From Trematomus loennbergii (lineage: Eukaryota > Chordata > Actinopteri > Perciformes > Nototheniidae), in the NCBI GenBank assembly GCA_012861695.1, contig JAAOOA010000399.1, positions 10,449,147 to 10,513,146 on the forward strand: DNA of 64,000 nucleotides. The letters are read 5' to 3'. The notes beneath the pieces were generated by a model. It was not told the DNA's origin, searched no databases, and saw only the letters and a program-made list of their open reading frames with translations. Below are positions 33,772 through 44,137 of this stretch, in pieces (positions within the stretch are counted from its first letter, which is position 1; each line of letters begins with the position of its first letter). The translations under genes were made by a program, and so were the position numbers.

Positions 33772-34365
33772 ATTTAGATCAGGGGTGTCAAACTCAAATA
33801 CACAGTGGGCCAAAATTAAAAAATGGGTACTAGTCGAGGGCCGGACTGGTTCAATGTTTATTGCAAAACTTATTGAAATGAACTTATTGCACATATTAAA
33901 CCTGGAATTAATAAAGCTTAAATTATTGCCTATAAAAACAACTTTAAACATTAAAAAATCAGTTGCAGTCATTTCTTATGGCTCTATCTGCAGCTTTTCT
34001 GGAGTCATTTCTTATGATTACATTTTTCCACAGGCCAACAACAGCTACAAAAAAACAATTTCCCTCAAAGAAAAAAACATGCCCTGCAAGAAAGAAAGTG
34101 CAGAAAGAAACATCCATTGAAACTCAGTTTGCTGCTCTGTGATGCTAGTTCAAGCCAGATACTTCTCATCTCATCTCGGGTGCAAGTTCATCAATGTTTG
34201 GGGTCAGGCTCTGAGCTGAGGAAATCCTCAGGATTGAGTGAAGGTGTGCGTGCAATATACCGGCGGGCCAGATCTAATAGTAATTAAAAATTATCCTGCG
34301 GGCCGAAATTAAATCTACCACGGGCCTGATTTGGCCCCGGGCCTTGAGTTTGATGTGATTTAGAT
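33772..34365. mobile_element. hAT (Charlie-like) non-autonomous element with 8-bp target duplication
   Basis: The element core is 33780-34357, flanked by ATTTAGAT on both sides (33772-33779 and 34358-34365). The left end is CAGGGGTGTCAAACTCAA, the well-known end of Charlie-like hAT elements. The right end reads GGCCCCGGGCCTTGAGTTTGA and then TGTG, instead of the expected CACCCCTG, so the last bases of the right terminus have been lost or altered while the duplication survived. Inner subterminal words GGGCCGGA, GCGGGCCAGATCTAAT and GCGGGCCGAAATTAAAT are typical of the family. The open frames at 33709-33972 and 33785-34120 have no transposase motifs. Confidence 0.87.
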
Positions 34366-34429
34366 GAACAAACATCACATCATATTTCTCTTTATACTCT
34401 CTTACAGTATGTGCTCTCATACACAAATG

Positions 34430-34685
34430 TGCACAATTCTGTATCACTCTGGAACTCCCTCCCCAGCCGATCTGCCAACTTTCTCACGTCATTCAAAAAA
34501 TCCCTCAAAACTCACCTTTTCACTCTTGCCTTCAACTCCTAATCTACTGACCTCTTGCCCCTATTCCACTTAGCTTAGCAATTTTTACTTTTGTTGTTAT
34601 TTTTGTTCTTTACTTGCTTGCGAAGCGCTTTGAGCACCAGGAAAAGCGCTATATAAATAACATGTATTATTATTATTGTTATTAT
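34430..34685 (+). mobile_element. 3' end of an L2/CR1-like LINE with (ATT)n tail
   Basis: In the frame ending at the stop 34540-34542 the last codons read VSLWNSLPSRSANFLTSFKK followed by SLKTHLFTLAFNS. This is the C-terminal WNSLP--- / FK-LKTHLF signature of fish LINE reverse-transcriptase ORFs. It is followed by a 3' UTR with 'AAGCGCTTTGAGCACC' and 'AAAAGCGCTATATAAATAA', and a (TTA)n tail at 34665-34685. Only about the last 35 codons remain, so it is severely 5'-truncated. The left border is approximate. Confidence 0.8.
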
Positions 34686-36779
34686 CATCTGCATATTGTC
34701 ATTTTTCCCCATTTCTCAGCGGGGCCCATTTTAAACATATTCGGACTCGGGCAGTGGATGAAGGGAGAGGTGCCCCAATAATCCACTTTCAGATTGATGC
34801 TCTATCCACTGTCCCTCTCCTCTCCTGTCAGCTGCAGGAGTGTTGCCTCAGCAGGGGTGCTCAAAGGTAACCAATCACAGAGGGCCAGGATGTAGGGTCA
34901 TCGCTAGGTGAAGCCTCCGATAAAACTGCTCAGCCATCGATGTGATACATGAGGACAGTCACCTTCCTAAGTGTTTTGAAAAGCCTTGTGGGAGAAGCTG
35001 GAGGGTGAACTCTTTGTGTCATCGTCTGACTAAATTAGAGATTGGTTGAGAGGGCAGTGCCAAAGTCTTGGTCGATATTTCAAATTGCCCAGTGGATGTG
35101 TTATCATCTTCACTGTTTACAGAAGTAGTGACAGCTACTTACAGTAGCATCCTCAAAGATGTTCACACACACAAGCCACTTATTAATCTTTGGACTGCAG
35201 TAGTACAGGATCCTGTTTTTTCACACTGGTTGACTACTTCATAATTACACATCAGCAAAACATTTACCCTCAAAACAGCACTCGTTTCCTCTGTGGACAT
35301 GAACTAAAGGTCAGACGTCACTCAGTGCTTCCTTTGTAAGTTCTCATTGTCTTCCCTCTTGTTGTCATTGTCACAGTGTAACTGAAGCTGAGTCCAGCGG
35401 GAACACTGCCGGAGACTCACTTTAGTTCAGCTTTGCTCTTTTAGTGCTACTTTCTTGCTCTACTTCATGCTCTACTTCTTGTCCCCTATAAGTTATCTAT
35501 GGCATACTTAACATCTTGAGCTAGTACATCGTGGTTTAGAAAGGTTACTGCTGTAAATAAAGAAAAATAATTGGCCCCTAATAAGATTACACCACAGAAT
35601 GAGAGGATTACGCCTTCACAAATATAGATTTTTGTAGATCATCATACTTTGGATAGGTCCACCACTCGGGGTTGGAGTGAAATATTTCAACTAAATAATA
35701 AAAGACTGCCATTACATTTGGTGCAGCCTTTTATGATTTCAACAAATTGAGTCCTTATATCTTTGGTGGCCCTTCATTTCTCTTCTAGGGCACCACAAGG
35801 ATGACATTTTTGGGTTTTAGGGAAATATATTAACACATTGATGTCCCCCTCAGGACTCATTTCTTCAATTACTGCCAAATACCTGCAAAAGTAACATAGT
35901 GTAGTTAGAATGAAGTTATATATATATATTGCGATCTAAATGTAATTACATCTATATTATAAATGTTATGTGTTTAGAAATTACATTTATTCTTTCAATA
36001 TTATATTATCTATCATATACAGTATACAGTATATAGCAGCATAGTCTTGTCGATGCAGTCTCTGACGTTGACATTGAGAGGTCAATCTGTAATTTATATT
36101 TGTCCTTCACAAAATTACTTTATCTGGCATTATAGCTACACGGCCAATGCCCTCATTGCGCAGTAAAATATTGAATTTCAAATCGTTTTAGACATCTTAT
36201 TAGTAAGTGAACTATTACTCCTTACACTGATTGCTTTGACATTACACCCATACACAAACGTGACATATCGACTATCACTGTGAGTCTCCCTCTGATTGCC
36301 CCCGTGTACTCCTTGCTATGGTAACGCCCCCCAAAGACCACCATTGTGGCAACAGCTGTAGTCGTAGCAACAGTTGGCTAGTGCAGCTCTGTCACACTGA
36401 GACAAAAGGACGAGAGGGCAGGAGGCTCTCTGTCATCAGCCTTCAGACAGAATATGCATCTGAGTCTGGTGAACCTGCTCTCAAGGGTCCATCTGTCTCT
36501 TGCCCACTTTCCCTTCTGTATTCTCATCTGTCCCAGTACGTTGTTGCCTCACAATAGATAATTAACTGCTTAATGTCCTCCTCAAGCAAATGGATTCTCA
36601 GAGTCATAAATGCACAGATCGTTACAATCAAGACAATTATTTCCCTCTTCTCTTGCTCTATCTCTGCCCAGATTTACTCTCCAGCTTATCATGCAACACT
36701 GATAGAACTACATTAACAATCAGGACATATCCAGCACTCCATCCATCTAAAAACAAAGCAGAATAATTATGTTTTCACA
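34686..36779. other. unique noncoding stretch, nothing recognised
   Basis: AT-rich with short (TA)n near 35920. A 79-codon frame at 36318-36557 has no domain. Confidence 0.5.
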
Positions 36780-37016
36780 ACCTCCCCCTCTCATATCACC
36801 CAATTTTTCACTCACCAAGCCTGGTGCTCCTTCCATTTTACCTTTTTCCCCTCCACCCATGCACACTATCATTTTCTCCTCACATTGATTCCCCCTCTCA
36901 GTGTTTCTCCCCCTCCATCACTCACACTATCATTTACTCCCCTATATCATACACACTCTCTCACCTATCGGTCTCCATCTTAAACCCCTCTCCCCCCTGC
37001 TCTGTCTCTCCATCAG
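36780..37016. repeat. polypyrimidine-rich tract, degenerate
   Basis: About 235 bases are strongly biased to C and T on the + strand. They include loosely repeated words (CACACTATCATTT at about 36861 and 36925). The tract ends in CTCTGTCTCTCCATCAG, which would serve well as a splice acceptor at 37016. It could equally be simple low-complexity sequence. Confidence 0.6.
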
Positions 37017-37215
37017 CACCTCCCCCCGGGCCATGAACGGCCGTTGTACCCCCATGAGCGGAAGCGCTGAGAGAGCTTTAAATATTGATGGCCCCGAGTG
37101 AAAGCCACCCCCAGCACACTCTGCGGGGGGGCCGGGGCCACATTCAGGTAGATTCAGAGTGGGTAAACTTCAGCAAGAATACGGGTATTCCTCGGCAGAT
37201 GGAGGCGAGGTGGAG
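37017..37215. other. GC- and CpG-rich island of unknown role (conserved element or exon candidate)
   Basis: The sequence after the pyrimidine tract is balanced in base use and holds about eleven CpGs by my count, unlike its surroundings. From the putative acceptor, one frame stays open for 28 codons and contains MNGRCTPMSGSAERALNIDG before a TGA at 37099-37101. A donor-like CAG|GTAGAT follows at 37148. Since the frame closes before that donor, an internal coding exon is excluded. A terminal exon, a noncoding exon or a conserved regulatory element remain possible. Confidence 0.4.
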
Positions 37216-37330
37216 TGAGTGTGTGTGTGTGTTTCTGTATGTGTGTAAAAAAACATGTTATCCCAGCTGCCAGCTGGCTTCTTCACATGTATCCGCTGAT
37301 TTGCTTCCAGTGATCTGGACCTTCACGATG

Positions 37331-37515
<185 letters not shown>

Positions 37516-38715
37516 GATGTAGTAAGCAGACACCTCAGCTGGACTTTTCCAATACAATGTTCAAAAATGTTTGTCTAAGAACACAAGCATTAGGTTTGCT
37601 TTCAGCTGCTTGTTTATGCACCCCTCCCCCCTTCCTGCTCTTCTTTTTTTGCTGGTTTCACCATCTTCTTCCATCTCTCTCGACACCCCACCCCCAAAAC
37701 AAAACCCTTCATGTACTTCCCTTCTCATTATGTACTCTTAAGTCACAGAGTACTTAAGTCACAATTCTTATCTTTGACTTCAAATGTTAACCCTTCTTTA
37801 TTTGCATCCTCAAGCCTCTCTGCTTGACTTCCTCTATCTGGTGAAGGTGACCTTGCCATAAGAATCACCATGGAGACAGCATCCAGCTAGGTTTAGCTAA
37901 TGTGGGGTGAGGGTAAAAGAGAGTGGGAAAGAGAAAGCAATGGTGTAAAGGCAGCTTTACCAAAGAGCTTATTTCAGATGCTCTTGATTCATTGTCCAAT
38001 CCCTCTGGTTTAGATGACTACAATGTTGCCTTTGTCTTTATTTCTCCCGCTCTCTCTTGGTCTGATTCTGCCATGAACCTAGGGCAAACATATAATGCTG
38101 CCCTGTTAAAAAAATATTCAAATTGAATCAGATGTGAAGCAATGTGTCACGCGCATATCTTTCGAAAACCCTTTTTGTTTCAGAGGATCTGTGAGTCTAA
38201 TTTGCACACTGAAATACGCCTCCTTTTAATCTATGGGAAGTGCTGACTTGGTCAAAATAGAAATCTGTTCTCTCTACAATGTTGCAGTGAGGTTTGCTAA
38301 ACACTGCAAGACTATAAATAATGTCTAAACAATTGTAAACTGTTGTAATTGAGATAAAGCTGGCAGAGTGTTAATACATCGTTTTTGATCTTAATGTGGT
38401 TAAGGCAGTCAGACCTTCATTTGAAACCCTGGTGTGTAGTGAAGATGAGATGGGTTTCAACCTCCTTCAGAACAGGGAGACGCGGTTGCACACTTGATCA
38501 AAAATTGTGAGAAAAGCTGCAGATGTTCTGCAGCTCAGATATGTGCTATTTTCTTTGAGAAATAACTATTGGTTCACTTGGTTTGTAGAATATTGTTTTT
38601 ATTAACCCAATTATTGGTTTTCCATATGAAGAATCAATCATTTATTAGACCCAGTCGATCTTGGACACTTATTTCCAATTTTCTTTCCTACGATATCCAC
38701 AAACTGTTGGACGAA
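37516..38715. other. unique noncoding stretch, nothing recognised
   Basis: C-rich/T-rich near 37620-37730, otherwise AT-rich; no gene seen. Confidence 0.5.
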
Positions 38716-38920
38716 TACACATTACATTACATGTTACTTGTTAGACGCTTTTATCCAAAGCGACTTACATACTCAATACTGTGGGCAATCCCCACAGGAG
38801 CAATTTGGGGTGAAGTGTCTTGCCCAGAGACACAACGACATGCTGACTGGTGGGGTTTGAACCTGTGCTCCCATGATCCGAACACCAACGCACTAGCCCA
38901 CTGCGCCACAGCCTCAGCTA
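38716..38920 (-). mobile_element. tRNA-derived SINE with L2-type tail
   Basis: On the minus strand the 5' end reads TGTGGCGCAGTGGGCTAGTG. It contains an A-box-like TGGCGCAGTGG, and about 35 bases later a B-box-like GGTTCAAACCC (at 38849-38859), the internal RNA polymerase III promoter of a tRNA. The body continues with 'GGGCAAGACACTTCACCCC' and 'AAGTCGCTTTGGATAAAAGC' and ends in repeated ATGTA units, a 3' tail very common in teleost SINEs that borrow an L2-type LINE for transposition. No target duplication is evident. The open frame at 38569-39042 runs through it by chance. Confidence 0.8.
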
Positions 38921-41900
38921 CCTGTTTAAAACACTCAGTCTCATTCAGGCAACCATCAATGAGAGACGCTGACTCTTGTTCTTTATATTTAAACGTTCAA
39001 ATAAGTCCATGGCTTACTGCTGATATGATACTGGACGAATGACCTGTCCTCCAGGGTCGAAATACCTAAATGCCCACTTACAGACCTATCTCAATGAATT
39101 TCAACCTTCTTCCTGCATTAAACTGAATGTTGGCACTGGATGCTTTATGTTTAATGTGCTGTTTTCACATTGGCATTACTCATGAAGGACACTGGGCTGG
39201 TGATTCATTGCCTACTTTTCATTATCTCCTTAGATCTAAAATACAACAGGTCAAACTAATTGAGTCAGGCTCTTGGTATTAGGAGTAAATCAGTCAGCTT
39301 TGGGAAGAGTGAAACAACTGTTAAGACGATGAAAGAAAAATATTTATAGCTGTTGTCGTGTTGCGCTCCCAACATTGTCGTCTGCCTAACAGGAAGTCAA
39401 GAGACAAACAGAAAAGATAGCTGAAACATTAGGTAATGTGAAGCCATTTAGATTAGCCGAAAATGTGGTTTCTTCCCCGTCCTCAGTTGTGGATTTGGGG
39501 AGATGCAATCAGGCCTGCAATGCGTCACACACACAGCCGTAGGCAAAGACATTCACAGCTGCCTGTCAAAATTAGGGCATTGACTCTAAATGTGTAATAT
39601 TTTACTCTAAAAACTTGCTAAACTCAAGACGACCACAGTTTGATCTGCGTCAAAGCTCTCAGTGAAGTGAGCTTAAGAGTCTGTGTCGGCTTCATTACAC
39701 ACTGAAGTGCACACATCTGGATCTGGATATATAATTTACCGTGGATGGGACTTCACTAAATGTCCAACACCAGACTGGATGAGAAACCTAAGCATCAACT
39801 TTCTGTGTTTTATTCTTACTGGTGGTTCATAAGCAAAAACAACATTCATTCTCTGTGGTAACACGAGCCTGCACCCGAAAAGAAAAAAAGCGAACAGATC
39901 TGAAAGCAAGAAAAAAGCAATTTGAAAGGATTTTTTGAGTTAACTATTAAAAGCCCATGGCTGACTTTTTCATTGGGCTTTCCCCTAAGGTACAGAAAAA
40001 CAAGCTGCTGCATTTCAGTTCCGAATTTGCGGCAGAGTAAAGAGTGTTCTCCTTCAGATTAGATCAGCTTAATACATTATTAAACAACCCAACACGTACA
40101 GTTCTCCCTTCTTACAGCTGGTTGACAGAGTTAGAAATTAGGGCAATGTTTGATAAAGTAAAGTAAGTCAAATATATACAGTCATTTATACAAAATAATG
40201 TATTTGGCCACTTGAGGGAGAGAAGAAAGATCAACAGTAATCTCCTTAATAGGTTTCTATGTGTAAGCAAACTTATTGATGCACCCAGCAAGAAACAAAG
40301 CAATATTGGCATCTACTTGGAGTCCACCCGATGAATATATATTTCAACATCCAACATTCACAACCTTACTTTTTTGGCTTATGAGGCAAATGCTTCTCTC
40401 TTTAGCAGCTAAATGATCCACTACGTTTACCAGCTACTTGCTAACTGTGCCTGTAATGAGTCCTGTGAAGGTAAGAGTAGGTAACAGTGGGTTTATCATG
40501 ATCCAAAGTCAATACACACATATTGATCAATGCTTTTTTAAATAATGAAATGGATAGTTGAGTATAAGAATATCTGGATAGTTTTATCATGGGTTAATTT
40601 TTCCCCCATTTGAATTTTCTAATCTAAATTCACCTTATCTTAGGCAGCTCGGCAGACAGTGGCTGGTTTTGTCTGTCACAATTAACCTTAACTAAGTGAG
40701 TTTTGGTGAACAAGCGTGTGTTCGCACAGTGAAAGTGTGTGAGCGTTTACTTGTGTCTGTGTGAGCAGACACACGTTCTGAAAAATGACTGGCCTGTGTC
40801 TCCGCTGAATGACAAATTGTGTTTTCTAGCAGCTAACTGCGGAGGACTAGATGGATGATAGCAACTCTGTATCTCTGCCCCATCATTGACAAAGAACATT
40901 AGAGGGCACTTGATCGAGAGGGAGTCAGAGTGAGGGCCGCGGAGGGAGAATAAAAGGCTGTAAAAAATGGGTAAGAGGGGAGAGTAAGCAAAAATAAATG
41001 GAGATGGTTTGAAAGAGGAAGAATGTATTTAAGTTTAGTACATGGCTGTTTGAAGCAAATGCTGCCTTTTAACCTGAGGAAATGCCCTCTTCACAAAGTT
41101 CACAGTGATCTTGAAGCAACAATAATACCAGAAGGATGAGCTTTGTTCTAACAATGTAGCACGGATAATCAAAATATTCAGCTCCACTCCAGCTGGCACA
41201 TACAGTACGTTATCAAGCCCTTGAGAGCACTATAACAGTGACATCTCCACACAATACAGCTTTTAGAGTAAAATCCTTCAATTTATAATTCAATTGCTCA
41301 TGAGTTTGATTAAAATTCATAATAGCAAAGATCTATATATTTGATGGTGCTGTAGTGTTGACACAGTGTGCTGTAAGACAAATAAACACAAAAACAAATA
41401 CCTGCAATGGAAAACAGATTGAAACCATTTATAATATAGCCACAAAACAACTGTGTTTAAAAAACTACTGATAGAAACAATCAAGCGTACTGTAAATTCA
41501 TACCCTTTTAATGTGAAGGTATTATTGAACGTATAACAAATAGACCATTCATAAAAGAAAAAGGTGGAGAAAACTAAAAACAAATAGAAATGGTGTTACA
41601 TACATACACCTACATTCATCTGCAGACAAAGTTGACAAACCTTGTTTTAAGTTGTTTTGACTTGAGGCACATGAATATTTTGCCATCGTTTTTATTGAGG
41701 TGTAAACTATGCAAACAGAAAGCAAACTAAATTAGCATTAAAACAGCACAAAGCTGGGCCTGGGGCTCACAACATTATAATTACATGGAATTAGCTCCAC
41801 ACACTCCAACTGTTAGAAAAAGTTAACCTCAGGATAATAACAACTATGTGTACCTGAACATTTTTCAGCATGCAAAGCCCTGCCTCAGCATCCACTCCAG

Positions 41901-42821
41901 CCTCATGTCACTTCATATTACTGCTTTGTAAAGTCATGTGGGGCTGGAACAACTGACAAGAAAATAATACTTCATTATGCTACAGAGTTGCTGTGAGAAT
42001 GAAACAAAAACAGCCCAGAAGATGGTGTAAATCTATGCTATTAAATAATCTGTACATACTGTATACAGTACATTCACATATGAAAACATTCTTTGAATAA
42101 ATACAGATTATTCACACATACTATTCTTCAAGGTGAAGAGGCTATGCCACAGCTCTGTAACTCAGCCCGTTTAAACCAGTGATATTTCTCCATTAATACA
42201 CATCATGTGTCACCAAATGTAGTGATGACTTGATAAGCTAAATAAAGTGCACTCACAAGCTAACAGCTCTGCTGTACAGGTATTTGGATGAGCTGAACGT
42301 ACCTCTGTGTGACCTACGTTTCTTGTCAGCCTGAATACTTTTTTGACCAGCGATGGATACAGCTGGTTCTGCATTAGCACACTTATGAGTAGACAAAGCT
42401 GGGGGAAAGAGGTCAGGCTTATCAGGCTAATGGATTTTGGGAATTTGTATGCTAAAAGCATTCTAAAATTAAACTAGCTTTGCTATTTTTAGCAGCTTTA
42501 AAATGTTGATGAGTTTGACATTTCAAATGTTCCAGTGCAAGAGACCATATAAACAGCTTCTGTTTATCCAGCAGAGAGGGGCCGAGCCCCCTCAGAATAC
42601 AGTAACAGCACAACAATCACACATTTTCCTCTGCCAGACCTGCACAACAGCACTTTGCACATTCATGGTTACCATGGCTGAGATGCTTTTGTCACTGAGA
42701 CAAACATCAACACTCAAGTCTCACAGGCATTTTTGAAAGGCCAGTGGATGAAAAGATCTGATATCCTGTGTGTGAATAGGATACAACTGAGAATAAAACA
42801 GCTTGTTTATTGAGAAGTACA
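38921..42821. other. unique noncoding stretch, nothing recognised
   Basis: 3.9 kb of AT-rich DNA without gene or repeat family that I can support. A perfect 14-bp palindrome TACTGTATACAGTA occurs near 42056. The minus-strand frames at 40112-40312 and 41317-41583 have no domains. Confidence 0.5.
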
Positions 42822-42829
42822 GTGGCGAG

Positions 42830-44129
42830 CCGTCAGGGCCTTCTAGGCCCTCTCGGAGGTCCTAAGATATTCTAAATGTTTTTATTTAAAAACATTAAAA
42901 AAATATTATATTTAAAAATATATATTTTTAGTTATATATTTTTTAATTGATTTAAAATAACATTTCCAAATAAATAAATCCTTCGAATCTGCCTATTCAG
43001 TTTCTGTTGGAATGTGAAGGTTAAATGAAAGAAGCTCCTTTGGCCGTCTCTGCGAGTTACTGTGAAGACACAAGACAGGAGCTGATTGGTGGTCCAGCTG
43101 TAAATTCACAGAGGGCCAGCTATAGTAACTCAACGAGAGAGTAATGTCAAATGACAGTACAATTGACCAATCATATCTTCCCTCTAAATGGGTGCCCTTT
43201 ATTATCGCAGACTTTATGACAAGTTCCGCCCGCTGTGAAGTTTATGCATGTGTTATATAACTACAACGGGTCGAGCTAGGCAGAAATAGCTAATTAGCAT
43301 AAGTTTGTTCATGATGGCTCACATCAGCGTGAAATTATTAACCGAGTCATTTTCAAGATTGAGTTACAAGGGTCCGCAACAGTTCGGGCATTACCATGAC
43401 TATTTCCCAACTGCTGCCTTGAAAAGTTTGATGGAGAACTATGGCGGATATTTTGACCAGCCTCGACTGCACACGGAACTCACCGTGATGTACGGCATGT
43501 CTGACTTTTTGGGCAAAAGCCCAGCCGACATTCATCAGTTTCTCCTCAAAAAAGGACTGAGTGAAAGCATGAAACAAGTGTACACCCTCACATGCATCAT
43601 CCTGACAATACCTGTGTCCACTGCCTCTGTGGAGAGGTCATTCTCTGCGCTGAAGCGCATAAAAAGCTACTCGAGGACCACGACTGGGCTAGTCCGACTG
43701 TCAGACTTAGCCTGAATTTCTATCGAGAAGGAATTGCTGATTGCTTTAAAAGCAAAGGATCAGCTGCATGACCCCACCATAAAGTACTTCATCCAAAAGG
43801 ACAGGAGGATGGACTTTGTGTTTAAGTGATTTGATCATCAAAGGTAGGCCTACAGTATGTCATTTTCAATGTGGGCCGCCGTGCCGACTTAATTCATTTG
43901 TAATTGTTACTTGGCTGAGGGTGCCTTGTCATGATAGGTGTTTATATACAGTAAATGGTGTTGTTTTGTGTGGTAGAGGGTCGCTGTCACTGATGCGTTT
44001 GCACCCCGGGCCGTTGTTTTGATATTCCGCTGAAGTATACGCTGTGACGTAATAACTCTTATTTATTTATTTTTTTCAAGGGAAGGGGGGGTCAGAGGAT
44101 CTAGGTTTAAAAGTCACGGCTCGCCACTG
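42830..44129. mobile_element. hAT transposon, internally deleted, with transposase remnant
   Basis: The terminal inverted repeats are CAGTGGCGAGCCGT at 42830 and CACGGCTCGCCACTG ending at 44129, matching over 14 bases. They are flanked by GAGAAGTA (42822-42829) and GTGAAGTA (44130-44137), an 8-bp hAT target duplication with one mismatch. The element is 1300 bp, far below the length of an autonomous hAT, and carries only the 3' part of the transposase gene. The left third has an AT-rich block (42880-42970) and GACCAATC/CCAAT-type motifs at about 43080 and 43165 that may be promoter relics. Confidence 0.88.
43311..43829 (+). pseudogene. hAT transposase C-terminal fragment (hATC dimerisation domain), one internal stop
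   Basis: Starting from the ATG at 43311 (a second ATG follows at once), the frame is open for 134 codons, hits TGA at 43713-43715 and then stays open to a natural-looking TGA at 43827-43829. Residues about 31-60 hold FPTAALKSLMENYGGYFDQP, followed by RLHTELTVMY. Residues 99-128 hold TIPVSTASVERSFSALKRIK, the hallmark of the hAT C-terminal dimerisation domain found in ZMYM1-like and other domesticated and mobile transposases. After the internal stop come SIEKELLIALKAKD and RRMDFVFK, the usual end. The BED finger and most of the catalytic RNase-H-like fold are absent. A single nonsense change in an otherwise clean frame implies fairly recent decay. Confidence 0.88.
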
Positions 44130-44137
44130 GTGAAGTA

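Noticed and set aside
38716..38920. A true tRNA gene on the minus strand
   Set aside because: A and B boxes are present, but the sequence does not fold into a full cloverleaf with an acceptor stem and continues into a SINE body and tail.
38569..39042. 157-codon open frame on +
   Set aside because: Runs antisense through the tRNA-SINE and unique flanks; no domain.
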